DNA from: Microbacterium sp. H1-D42
GTDB taxonomy: Bacteria > Actinomycetota > Actinomycetes > Actinomycetales > Microbacteriaceae
NCBI RefSeq assembly: GCF_022637555.1
Contig: NZ_CP093342.1
Location: 868,001-932,000 of the forward strand
Direction: 5' to 3'
Length of the DNA stretch: 64,000 nucleotides
In this document: positions 54,898 through 63,018 of the stretch, piece by piece
Numbering within the stretch: the stretch's first letter is position 1
Layout of the letters: each line of letters opens with the position of its first letter
Position numbers and translations under genes: made by a program
Notes under the pieces: generated by a model
Told to the model about the DNA's origin: nothing
What the model saw: only the letters and a program-made list of their open reading frames with translations
The model's database searches: none

Positions 54898-55497
54898 GTG
54901 ACTGCACCCACTGCACCAGCGCGCACCTCGTCGTTCGCGCGCTTCCTCTCGCCGGTCGGGCTGCTCGCGCTGATGTGGGCGATCCAGCTGGCTGACGCCG
55001 TGCTGCCTGGTTCCTTCACCGGCTGGGGTCTGCGCTCGTGGGACCTCGGCAGTCTGCAGGGCATCGTCCTCGGACCGCTGCTGCACGCCGACTGGGCGCA
55101 CCTGATCGCCAACTCCGTGCCGTTCCTCGTGCTCGGGTGTCTGGTCGCCGTCGAAGGCGCGAAGCGCTTCTGGACGGTCACGGCGGTCGTGGCGCTCGTC
55201 GGCGGCGTCGGCACATGGTTCGTGAACGCGCCGGGCACGCTGACCGTCGGGTCGTCGGTGCTGGTGTTCGGCTACTTCGGATACGTCGTCATGCGCGTCT
55301 TCGCGCCGGGGCGCCTCGCACACCGCGTCGCCTACGCCGCGATCGCCGTGATCGTGGTGGTGCTCTACGGCACGTCGATGTTCACCGGCATCTTCGGCGC
55401 CGGCACCGGCGTCTCGTGGCAGGCGCACCTGTTCGGCGCGATCGGCGGCGGACTGATGGCCTTCCGGCCCGCGAGGGCGGTCGGCACGCGTGAGTGA
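54898..55497 (+). CDS. Rhomboid-family intramembrane serine protease
   Basis: The protein has 199 aa with six membrane segments. The WAHLIANSVPFLVLG loop-1/segment-2 pattern, the catalytic Ser in TVGSSVLVFGYFGY and the catalytic His in SWQAHLFGAIGGGL are all present, with spacing as in active rhomboids. It would cut membrane proteins within or near the membrane. The start is uncertain: GTG 54898 has a possible leaderless -10 CAGGAT, and GTG 54892 is an alternative. It directly follows the SRP RNA gene. Its stop overlaps the next start by 8 bp, so both are probably co-expressed. Confidence 0.88.
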   Translation: MTAPTAPARTSSFARFLSPVGLLALMWAIQLADAVLPGSFTGWGLRSWDLGSLQGIVLGPLLHADWAHLIANSVPFLVLGCLVAVEGAKRFWTVTAVVALVGGVGTWFVNAPGTLTVGSSVLVFGYFGYVVMRVFAPGRLAHRVAYAAIAVIVVVLYGTSMFTGIFGAGTGVSWQAHLFGAIGGGLMAFRPARAVGTRE

Positions 55498-56131
55498 GCG
55501 GCGCACGCGCGCCGCGCAGATGCGCCGTCGCGCGGCGCGACGACGACAGAGACGTCGGATGCTGAGGATCGCCGCGATCACGGCATCCACCGCCGTAGTC
55601 GTGTCCGGCCTTCTCCTCGTCATCGGCCTCGCGACCGCGCCGCGGACCGACAGCTACTGCGTCGCCGAGCCGCAGACGTTCCCGGCATCCGGCGTCAGCG
55701 GATGGGAGGGGGAGCAGCTCGAGAACGCCGCCGTCATCATCCGCACCGCCGAGCAGCAGGGCTTCGCCCGCGACGGACAGATCATCGGCGTCATGGCCGC
55801 TATGGGCGAGAGCTCACTGCGCAACATCGACTACGGCGACTGGGAGACCTCCGGCATCACCAATCCTGACGGCACGCGCACCTCGAGCATCGGGCTGTTC
55901 CAGCAGCAGGCCTGGTGGGGGACTGCCGAGGAGCGGATGGACCCTGCGACCTCCGCGGGGAAGTTCTTTGCCCGTCTCGCACGCATCCACGGATGGCAGC
56001 AACTGGAGCCATCACACGCCATCAATCGGGTGCAGGTCAACGCCGACCGCGAGCACTACGCCCGCTTCGCGGACGATGCCGCGCTGGTCGTCGACGCGCT
56101 GTCGGGGGAGTGCAGGACGCCCACGCCCTGA
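55490..56131 (+). CDS. Membrane-anchored lysozyme-like (transglycosylase-type) wall protein
   Basis: The protein has 213 aa. A very basic N-terminus (about ten Arg in the first 22 residues) is followed by one membrane segment (about 25-45), so it has an N-in/C-out topology. The outer domain has AAMGESSLRNIDYGD followed by SIGLFQQQAWWGT, the pattern of lysozyme-like peptidoglycan lytic enzymes, with a likely catalytic Glu in MGESSL. Two cysteines could form a disulfide. Substrate cleavage is not certain. GTG 55490 overlaps the rhomboid gene, which hints that the two act together. Confidence 0.78.
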   Translation: MSERRTRAAQMRRRAARRRQRRRMLRIAAITASTAVVVSGLLLVIGLATAPRTDSYCVAEPQTFPASGVSGWEGEQLENAAVIIRTAEQQGFARDGQIIGVMAAMGESSLRNIDYGDWETSGITNPDGTRTSSIGLFQQQAWWGTAEERMDPATSAGKFFARLARIHGWQQLEPSHAINRVQVNADREHYARFADDAALVVDALSGECRTPTP

Positions 56132-56160
56132 CCTGCCTTTTCCCCGACGCCTCACCCCGC

Positions 56161-56178
56161 TGATCGGATGCCCGATCA
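56161..56178. promoter_or_regulatory. Palindrome directly upstream of the pta -10 box
   Basis: TGATCGG-ATGC-CCGATCA is perfect and sits 1 bp before the TAGGCT -10 of pta. It could be an operator or the end of the upstream gene's transcript. Confidence 0.5.
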
Positions 56179-56179
56179 C

Positions 56180-56185
56180 TAGGCT
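56180..56185 (+). promoter_or_regulatory. -10 box (TAGGCT) of pta-ackA
   Basis: TAGGCT ends 6 nt before GTG 56192, the leaderless layout. The same hexamer and spacing occur at dnaX (63007-63012). Confidence 0.6.
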
Positions 56186-56191
56186 GTAGGC

Positions 56192-58327
56192 GTGGCTCGC
56201 AGCATCTACATCACCTCCGCCGAAGGGCACACCGGAAAGTCGACGATCGCGCTGGGCGTGCTCGACGCCCTGATGCGCGTGTCCGACCGGGTGGGGGTCT
56301 TCCGGCCCGTCGCTCGATCGACCGAGGAGCGTGATTTCGTGCTCGAACTGCTGCTCGCCCACGATGGCGTGCACCTCGACTACGACGACTGCATCGGCGT
56401 GAGCTACGACGACGTCCGCGCAGACCCCGACGCCGCGCTCGGCACCATCGTCGCGCGGTTCAAGGCCGTCGAGGCGCAGTGCGACGCCGTCGTCGTGCTC
56501 GGCAGCGACTACACCGATGTCGCGAGCCCCGCCGAACTCGGCTACAACGCGCGGATCGCCGCGAACCTCGGCGTTCCGGTGCTGTTGGTGCTCTCTGGGC
56601 GCGACCGACAGAATCAGGCAGAGCAGCTGGGCACCACCACTCCGCGCACGCCGGCGCAGATCGAGCAGATGGCGGCGCTCGCCCGCGTCGAGATCACCGC
56701 CGAGCGCGCCGAGCTGTTCGCCATCATCGTCAACCGCGCCGAGCCCGATGCCCTGGTCGACATCATCGAGCGAGTGGACGATCGGCGGACGCCGGTGTGG
56801 GCGATCCCCGAGGACCGCGCTCTGGTCGCACCGTCGATGCGCGGCATCCTCCGCGCCGTCGACGGCACGCTGCTGCGCGGCGGTGAGGAGCTGCTCGGTC
56901 GCGAGGCGTACAACATCGTCATCGCCGGAATGTCGATGGTCAACGTGCTGCCCCGGCTCACCGAGAACGCCGTCGTCGTCATCGCCGCCGACCGCACCGA
57001 GACGCTGCTGGCGACCGTGCTCGCGGCGGCCTCAGGCACGTTCCCCGCTCTCGCCGGCATCGTGCTGAACGGGCCGTTCCCGCTGCCGGATCCGGTGCTG
57101 CAGCTGATCGACGGCTTCGAGCTGAACGTGCCGATCATCGCCACCGACCTCGGCACCTACGACACCGCCGTGCGCATCATGAGCACCCGCGGCCGGATGT
57201 CGGCAGAGAACACGCAGCGCTACCAGAGTGCGATGGCACTGTTCCAGACGCACGTCGACATCTCTGAACTCACCATCGAGATGGGCCTGGCTCAGTCGAC
57301 CGTCGTCACGCCGCTGATGTTCGAATACGGACTCATCGAACGGGCGCGCAGTCAGCGCAAGCGCATCGTGCTTCCCGAAGGCGGTGATGACCGCATCCTG
57401 CGCGCGGCCGCCATCCTGCTCGCCCGCGGGGTGGCCGACCTGACGATCCTCGGGGACGAGGCCGAGATCCGCGCCCGCGCGGCCTCGTTCGGTCTCGAGC
57501 TCGCCGAGGCGCAGGTGCTCAGCCCCACCGACCCCGAGCACGTCGAGCGCTTCGCCGCCGAGTACGCGCGACTGCGCGCGCACAAGGGCATCACCCTGCA
57601 GCAGGCCGCCGACACCGTCACCGACGTGTCGTACTTCGGCACCATGATGGTGCACCTGGGGCTGGCCGACGGCATGGTCTCCGGCGCTGCGCACACCACC
57701 GCGCACACCATCCGCCCGTCGTTCGAGATCATCAAGACCAAGCCAGGGGTGGAGGTCGTCTCGAGCGTGTTCCTGATGGCGCTCGCCGACCGGGTGCTCG
57801 TGTACGGCGACTGCGCCGTGATCCCCGACCCCACCAGCATCCAACTCGCCGACATCGCCATCTCATCCGCGGCCACCGCGCAGCAGTTCGGCATCGACCC
57901 TCGGGTCGCGATGCTGTCGTACTCCACCGGCGAGTCCGGCTCCGGGGCGGACGTCGACAAGGTGCGCGAGGCCACCGCGCTGGTGCGCCAGCGCGATCCG
58001 CAGCTGCCCGTCGAAGGGCCGATCCAGTACGACGCGGCGGCCGATGCCGCCGTCGCCAAGGCGAAGCTGCCCGACTCGGCCGTCGCAGGCCGGGCGACGG
58101 TGTTCATCTTCCCCGACCTGAACACCGGCAACAACACGTACAAGGCCGTGCAGCGCTCGGCCGGCGCCGTCGCCATCGGCCCGGTTCTGCAGGGACTGAA
58201 CAAGCCGATCAACGACCTGAGTCGCGGTGCGCTCGTGGAAGACATCGTCAACACCGTGGCGATCACCGCCATTCAGGCGCAGGGCGCCCAGGCACAGACC
58301 ATCCAGGCGCAGGGAGTCACGGCATGA
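56192..58327 (+). CDS. pta: Phosphate acetyltransferase (long form)
   Basis: The protein has 711 aa. The N-terminal P-loop domain of the BioD/DRTGG kind starts SIYITSAEGHTGKSTIALG. A DRTGG domain follows in the middle. The C-terminal catalytic PTA/PTB domain starts RKRIVLPEGGDDRILRAA and has MMVHLGLADGMVSGAAHTTA and MLSYSTGESGSGADVDKV. It interconverts acetyl-CoA and acetyl phosphate. The C-terminus ends in a Gln/Ala-rich tail (three AQG-type repeats). It overlaps ackA by 4 bp (ATGA), the typical operon. Confidence 0.96.
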   Translation: MARSIYITSAEGHTGKSTIALGVLDALMRVSDRVGVFRPVARSTEERDFVLELLLAHDGVHLDYDDCIGVSYDDVRADPDAALGTIVARFKAVEAQCDAVVVLGSDYTDVASPAELGYNARIAANLGVPVLLVLSGRDRQNQAEQLGTTTPRTPAQIEQMAALARVEITAERAELFAIIVNRAEPDALVDIIERVDDRRTPVWAIPEDRALVAPSMRGILRAVDGTLLRGGEELLGREAYNIVIAGMSMVNVLPRLTENAVVVIAADRTETLLATVLAAASGTFPALAGIVLNGPFPLPDPVLQLIDGFELNVPIIATDLGTYDTAVRIMSTRGRMSAENTQRYQSAMALFQTHVDISELTIEMGLAQSTVVTPLMFEYGLIERARSQRKRIVLPEGGDDRILRAAAILLARGVADLTILGDEAEIRARAASFGLELAEAQVLSPTDPEHVERFAAEYARLRAHKGITLQQAADTVTDVSYFGTMMVHLGLADGMVSGAAHTTAHTIRPSFEIIKTKPGVEVVSSVFLMALADRVLVYGDCAVIPDPTSIQLADIAISSAATAQQFGIDPRVAMLSYSTGESGSGADVDKVREATALVRQRDPQLPVEGPIQYDAAADAAVAKAKLPDSAVAGRATVFIFPDLNTGNNTYKAVQRSAGAVAIGPVLQGLNKPINDLSRGALVEDIVNTVAITAIQAQGAQAQTIQAQGVTA

Positions 58328-59547
58328 GTCACGTGCTCGTCATCAACAGCGGTTCGTCGTCGTTGAAGTACAGCCTGCTCGACATGAACCGCGAGGTGGA
58401 ACTCGCCAGCGGGCTCATCGAGCGCATCGGCCAGACGATGAGCGTCGTCGGACACAAGGTGCACACGGTCGCTGCGCCCGGTGAGCCGGCACCGACGATC
58501 GTCGAGGCGCGGTACGAGGATGAGCGCCCGATCGCCGACCACGATGAGGCCTTCGACGCCATGCTGGCGCAGTTCGCCCAGCACGGTCCGTCGCTGGCGG
58601 AGCATCCTCCGGTCGCAGTCGGGCACCGCGTCGTGCACGGCGGCGCGAGGTTCTTCGAACCGACGGTGATCACCCCGCTGGTCGAGATCAACATAGAAGA
58701 CCTGATCGTGCTGGCGCCGCTGCACAACCCCGCCAATCTCGCCGGCATCCGGGCGGCCAAGGCGACGTTCCGCGATGTGCCGCACGTGGCCGTGTTCGAC
58801 ACCGCGTTCCACCAGACCCTCGAGCCCGCGGCGTACACCTATGCGCTCGACGCCGCGCTGGCACACGAGCATCGCATCCGCCGGTATGGCTTCCACGGCA
58901 CCAGCCACAAGTACGTCTCCGAGGCGGCGGCCGCGTTCCTCGGGCGCGAACTCGGCGACCTGCGCCAGATCGTCCTCCACCTCGGCAACGGCGCCTCGAT
59001 GACCGCTGTCGACGGCGGACGCTCGGTGGAGACCTCGATGGGGTTCACCCCGCTGGAGGGGCTGGTGATGGGCACCCGCACCGGTGACATCGATCCCGCA
59101 GCCCTGTTGCACCTGGAACGACGCGCAGGGCTCGGCGTCGACGAACTCGATGACCTGCTGAACAAGCGCAGCGGACTGCTGGGGCTTGCGGGGCGCAGCG
59201 ACATGCGCGACATCCTGGTCGGCCGTGCCGCCGGCGAGCAGGCGGCGACCCTGGCATACGACGTGTACATCCACCGGCTTCGCGCCTACGTTGGCGCTTA
59301 CATCGCCCAGCTCGGCGGCGCGGACGTCATCTCGTTCACCGCCGGCGTCGGCGAGAACTCCGCCGACGTGCGCGCGGACGCGCTGGCGACCCTCGGCTTC
59401 CTCGGTGTGCACATCGACCCAGACCGCAACACCGCCCGTGAGCGTGGCACGAGGCGCATCTCGACCGACGACTCGACCGTCGAAGTGCTGGTCGTTCCCA
59501 CCGATGAGGAGTTGGAGATCGCCAGGCAGACCCTCAGCGTGATCTGA
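58324..59547 (+). CDS. ackA: Acetate kinase
   Basis: The protein has 407 aa. The N-terminal VLVINSGSSSLKYSLLDM, GHRVVHGGARFFEP, the catalytic segment VAVFDTAFHQT, YGFHGTSHKYVS and GVGENSADVR are all conserved. It turns acetyl phosphate and ADP into acetate and ATP (and back), giving acetate overflow or uptake with Pta. It is the second gene of the pta-ackA operon with ATGA overlap. Acetate produced by PoxB can be reused this way. No terminator hairpin is obvious after it. Confidence 0.97.
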   Translation: MSHVLVINSGSSSLKYSLLDMNREVELASGLIERIGQTMSVVGHKVHTVAAPGEPAPTIVEARYEDERPIADHDEAFDAMLAQFAQHGPSLAEHPPVAVGHRVVHGGARFFEPTVITPLVEINIEDLIVLAPLHNPANLAGIRAAKATFRDVPHVAVFDTAFHQTLEPAAYTYALDAALAHEHRIRRYGFHGTSHKYVSEAAAAFLGRELGDLRQIVLHLGNGASMTAVDGGRSVETSMGFTPLEGLVMGTRTGDIDPAALLHLERRAGLGVDELDDLLNKRSGLLGLAGRSDMRDILVGRAAGEQAATLAYDVYIHRLRAYVGAYIAQLGGADVISFTAGVGENSADVRADALATLGFLGVHIDPDRNTARERGTRRISTDDSTVEVLVVPTDEELEIARQTLSVI

Positions 59548-59620
59548 ACCGCTCCCACCCCTCGGAACGCGCGCCGGACTTCACTACGCTTGATCGTGCA
59601 CGCCCGAGTGAGGAGGTCTC

Positions 59621-60361
59621 GTGCCTGAAGACGTCAACATCCCCGACCTGCACCGCGCCACCGGTGTGCTGTTCGACCTCGACGGAGTCCTGACACCGAC
59701 CGCCGAGGTCCACATGCGCGCCTGGCAGAAGGTGTTCGACGAGGTCTTCGCCCGCTGGGGCATCGCCGAGCCCTACACCGACGCCGACTACTACGCGTAC
59801 GTCGACGGCAAGAAGCGCTACGACGGCGTGGCCAGTCTGCTGCGCAGCCGCAACGTCGAGATCCCGTGGGGCGAGGTCACCGATCCGCCCGAAGCCGAGA
59901 CCGTGTGCGGCGTCGGCAACCGCAAGAACGACGCGTTCGCTGCGGCGCTGCGCAGCGAGGGCATCGCCCCGTACCCCGGCTCTCTCGCCCTGTTGGAGAG
60001 CCTGCGTGACGCGTCTGTCCCGATGGGCGTCGTGTCGAGCTCGAAGAACGCCGGTGAGGTGCTGGCCAGCGCGGGCATCCGCGACTTCTTCCGCATCGTC
60101 GTCGACGGCCTCGTCGCCGAACGCGACCACCTCGCCTCCAAGCCAGCGCCCGACATGTTCCTGGAGGGCGCTCGGATGCTGGGAGTCAATCCCGCGTCGG
60201 CTGTCGCCGTGGAGGATGCTGTCGCCGGCGTCGCGTCAGCAGCGTCCGCCGGGTATTCCATCGTCATCGGCGTCGATCGCGGCGCCGGAGCCGACATCCT
60301 GCGCGCCGCCGGCGCCACCCTCATCGTCGATGACCTTTCCCGTCTGCTGGAGATTGCATGA
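59621..60361 (+). CDS. pgmB: Beta-phosphoglucomutase-like HAD hydrolase
   Basis: The protein has 246 aa, a HAD-superfamily enzyme. The nucleophile Asp19 and acid/base Asp21 lie in LFDLDGVLTPTAEVHMRAW, a cap domain follows, motif II is VVSSSKNAGEVL, Lys is in HLASKPAPDMFL, and motif III is VEDAVAGV. Paired with the GH65 phosphorylase (ATGA overlap at 60358-60361), it most likely converts beta-glucose 1-phosphate to glucose 6-phosphate. GTG 59621 has GAGGAGG upstream, and TACGCT at 59585-59590 may be the -10 box. Confidence 0.92.
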   Translation: MPEDVNIPDLHRATGVLFDLDGVLTPTAEVHMRAWQKVFDEVFARWGIAEPYTDADYYAYVDGKKRYDGVASLLRSRNVEIPWGEVTDPPEAETVCGVGNRKNDAFAAALRSEGIAPYPGSLALLESLRDASVPMGVVSSSKNAGEVLASAGIRDFFRIVVDGLVAERDHLASKPAPDMFLEGARMLGVNPASAVAVEDAVAGVASAASAGYSIVIGVDRGAGADILRAAGATLIVDDLSRLLEIA

Positions 60362-62865
60362 TTGATCGCGAACGCTACCCCGTCGACCCCTGGCGGCTCG
60401 TCGAGAAGAAGTACGACGAGGACGGGGTTTCCGAGACCATCTTCACGGTCGCGAACGGATACCTCGGACTGCGCGGAAACCACATCGAGGGCCGTGCCGC
60501 GCACGAGCACGGCACGTTCATCAACGGGCTGCACGAGACCTGGCCGATCCGCCATGCCGAGCAGGCGTTCGGGTTCGCCGAGGTGGGGCAGACGATCGTC
60601 AACGCCCCCGATGCCAAGGTGATGCGCGTCTACATCGATGACGAGCCGCTGTCGTTCGACGAGACCGAGATGCACGACTACTCGCGCGTGCTCGACATGC
60701 GCACCGGTGTGCTCACGCGGGACGTGACCTGGGTGACGCCGTCCGGCAAACGGGTGCGCATGATCGACGAGCGCATGGTGAGCTTCGACGAACGGCACCT
60801 GACGGTGCTGAGCCTCGAGGTGACGGTTGAGAACGCCGACGCGCCGGTGACCATCAGCTGCCAGCTGCTGAACCGTCAGGACGGTGCCGGCATCTACGCC
60901 GGCGACCCGATGGCGGCGGAGTCGGAGCGCGCGGCCGGCCCTGGCAAGGCGAAGTTCGACCCGCGCCGGGCCGAGAAGATCACCGAGCGCGTGCTGCAGC
61001 CGGTGGAGTACTGGCAGGACGGACTGCGATCGGCGCTGTCGTACCAGGTGACCGATTCGGGCATGACCGTCGCAGTCGTCGCCGACCACGTCGTCGAGAC
61101 CGAGAACGACTACAGCGCTCGGTCGCTGATCGAGCCCGACATCGCCAAGAACGTCTTCCGCGTGCAGGCGAAGGCCGGTGTGCCGATCCGGATCAGCAAG
61201 GTCGTCAGCTATCACAGCTCGCGCGGGGTGCCGGCGCGGGAACTCGTCGATCGCTGTCGCCGTTCGCTCGACCGGGTCGGCGTGGAGGGCGTGCACACGC
61301 TGTTCCAGGCTCAGAAGGAGTGGCTGGCCGAGTTCTGGGCGCGCTCCGATGTGCGCATCGCCGGCCATGACGATCTGCAGCAGGCGACCCGCTGGGGGCT
61401 GTTCCAGCTCGCACAGGCCGCTTCGCGCGCCGACGGCACCGGCGTGCCGGCGAAGGGGCTGACCGGGTCGGGGTACAGCGGGCACTACTTCTGGGACACC
61501 GAGATCTACGTGATGCCGTTCCTCACGTACACCTCGCCCCAGTGGGCGAAGAATGCGCTGCGCGCCCGGGTGCTGATGCTGCCCGCCGCACGCCGCAGGG
61601 CCGCACAGCTGAACGAGGCAGGAGCGCTGTTCCCGTGGCGCACGATCAACGGCGAAGAGGCGTCGGCGTACTACGCCGCCGGCACCGCGCAGTACCACAT
61701 CAACGCCGACGTCAGCTTCGCGCTCGGCAAGTACGTGCGCGCCACGGGCGACCTCGACTTCCTGATCCGCGAGGGCGCTGACATCGCCGTCGAGACCGCG
61801 CGGCTGTGGGCGACGCTGGGCTTCTGGCGTGGCACGAACGGCGAGAGCTCGTTCCACATCCACGGCGTCACCGGGCCGGACGAGTACACCACCGTCGTCA
61901 ACGACAACCTGTTCACGAACGTGATGGCGCGGTACAACCTGCGCTTCGCGGCGCGAGTCGTGCGCGAGATGGCTGAGGCCGACCCCGAGGCGTACGCGGC
62001 GCTCGTCGAGCGCACCGGGTTGGATGCCGGAGAAGCGGATGCCTGGGATCGCGCCGCCGAGGCGATCCACATCCCGTACAGCGAGAGTCTGGGCATCCAC
62101 CCGCAGGACGCGTTCTTCCTGGAGCGCGAGGTGTGGGACCTGGAGGGCACGCCGGCCGAGATGCGGCCGCTGCTGCTGCACTACCACCCGCTGGTGATCT
62201 ACCGCTTCCAGGTGCTCAAGCAGGCGGATGTCGTGCTGGCGCTGTTCCTGCAGGGCAACCACTTCACGGCCGAGGAGAAACTGGCCGACTTCGACTACTA
62301 CGATCCGCTGACCACCGGCGACTCCACGCTGTCCGCGGTCGTGCAGTCGATCATGGCGGCCGAGGTCGGGTATCAGGATCTCGCCCGCGAGTACTTCGAG
62401 CATGCGCTGTTCGTCGACCTCGGCGACCTGCACCACAACGCCTCGGATGGCGTGCACGTGGCATCCGCCGGCGGTGTCTGGACCGCTCTCGTCAGCGGCT
62501 TCGGCGGCATGCGCGACCACGGAGGGGAGCTGAGCTTCGATCCGCGGCTGCCGTCGGACTGGCCCGAGTTGTCGTTCCCCCTGCAGTGGTGGGGATCGGA
62601 TCTGCTGGTCACGGTCACGCGCGATTCGCTGCGGGTGGATGTGCGCTCCGGCGATCCGGTGGAGTTCACCGTCCGGGGGCGCGCTGCTCGCGCTGCTGTG
62701 GGGGAGCCCACGGTGGTCGCGCTCGCGGGCCAGGGTCCGGTTCGGCCGGGACGGCCGACGCTGCGCCAGATCGAGGACGCCCGCCGCGATGACGGCACCC
62801 GCCTGTCGGCGTCGGTGCCGGTGACCACCACGTCGATCCCGATCCTGGCGGAGTACGAGGACTGA
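60358..62865 (+). CDS. Glycoside hydrolase family 65 disaccharide phosphorylase
   Basis: The protein has 835 aa in the GH65 architecture. The N-terminal beta-sandwich has NGYLGLRGNHIEGR. The (alpha/alpha)6 catalytic domain has GHYFWDTEIYVMPFLTYT, general acid Glu509 in GVTGPDEYTTVVNDN and the phosphate-binding VLKQADVVLALFL. A C-terminal beta-sandwich ends the protein. It phosphorolyses maltose, trehalose, kojibiose or another alpha-glucobiose to beta-glucose 1-phosphate and glucose. The exact substrate is not resolved by eye. It follows pgmB, which uses the product, and may act on alpha-glucosides brought in by the AglEFG-like system at 40-44 kb. Confidence 0.93.
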   Translation: MIDRERYPVDPWRLVEKKYDEDGVSETIFTVANGYLGLRGNHIEGRAAHEHGTFINGLHETWPIRHAEQAFGFAEVGQTIVNAPDAKVMRVYIDDEPLSFDETEMHDYSRVLDMRTGVLTRDVTWVTPSGKRVRMIDERMVSFDERHLTVLSLEVTVENADAPVTISCQLLNRQDGAGIYAGDPMAAESERAAGPGKAKFDPRRAEKITERVLQPVEYWQDGLRSALSYQVTDSGMTVAVVADHVVETENDYSARSLIEPDIAKNVFRVQAKAGVPIRISKVVSYHSSRGVPARELVDRCRRSLDRVGVEGVHTLFQAQKEWLAEFWARSDVRIAGHDDLQQATRWGLFQLAQAASRADGTGVPAKGLTGSGYSGHYFWDTEIYVMPFLTYTSPQWAKNALRARVLMLPAARRRAAQLNEAGALFPWRTINGEEASAYYAAGTAQYHINADVSFALGKYVRATGDLDFLIREGADIAVETARLWATLGFWRGTNGESSFHIHGVTGPDEYTTVVNDNLFTNVMARYNLRFAARVVREMAEADPEAYAALVERTGLDAGEADAWDRAAEAIHIPYSESLGIHPQDAFFLEREVWDLEGTPAEMRPLLLHYHPLVIYRFQVLKQADVVLALFLQGNHFTAEEKLADFDYYDPLTTGDSTLSAVVQSIMAAEVGYQDLAREYFEHALFVDLGDLHHNASDGVHVASAGGVWTALVSGFGGMRDHGGELSFDPRLPSDWPELSFPLQWWGSDLLVTVTRDSLRVDVRSGDPVEFTVRGRAARAAVGEPTVVALAGQGPVRPGRPTLRQIEDARRDDGTRLSASVPVTTTSIPILAEYED

Positions 62866-62877
62866 TCCCCACGCCCA

Positions 62878-62929
62878 CTCCGGACAGCGCTGGCGCGCTG
62901 TCCGGAGCCTCGGGGCGCGGGGCCCCGAG
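62878..62929 (+). terminator. Double hairpin after the GH65 gene
   Basis: CTCCGGACAGCGC (62878-62890) pairs exactly with 62895-62907 around TGGC. A second stem CTCGGGGC/GCCCCGAG follows at 62909-62929. It ends the pgmB-GH65 transcript upstream of dnaX. Confidence 0.85.
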
Positions 62930-63006
62930 CATGGGCATCCACGCGCGTGGTGTGGAGGGCATGTGGGCTGTAGGGACCGCGCAAGGAGAATGTCTGCGCC
63001 ACGCCG

Positions 63007-63012
63007 TAGGCT
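63007..63012 (+). promoter_or_regulatory. -10 box (TAGGCT) of dnaX
   Basis: TAGGCT ends 6 nt before GTG 63019, with no ribosome site visible. This fits a leaderless transcript. Confidence 0.55.
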
Positions 63013-63018
63013 GGTCTG

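Noticed and set aside
54340..55623. A 427-codon minus-strand open frame over the SRP RNA and rhomboid region
   Set aside because: It covers a structured RNA gene and a plus-strand rhomboid with its catalytic motifs. It has no domain.
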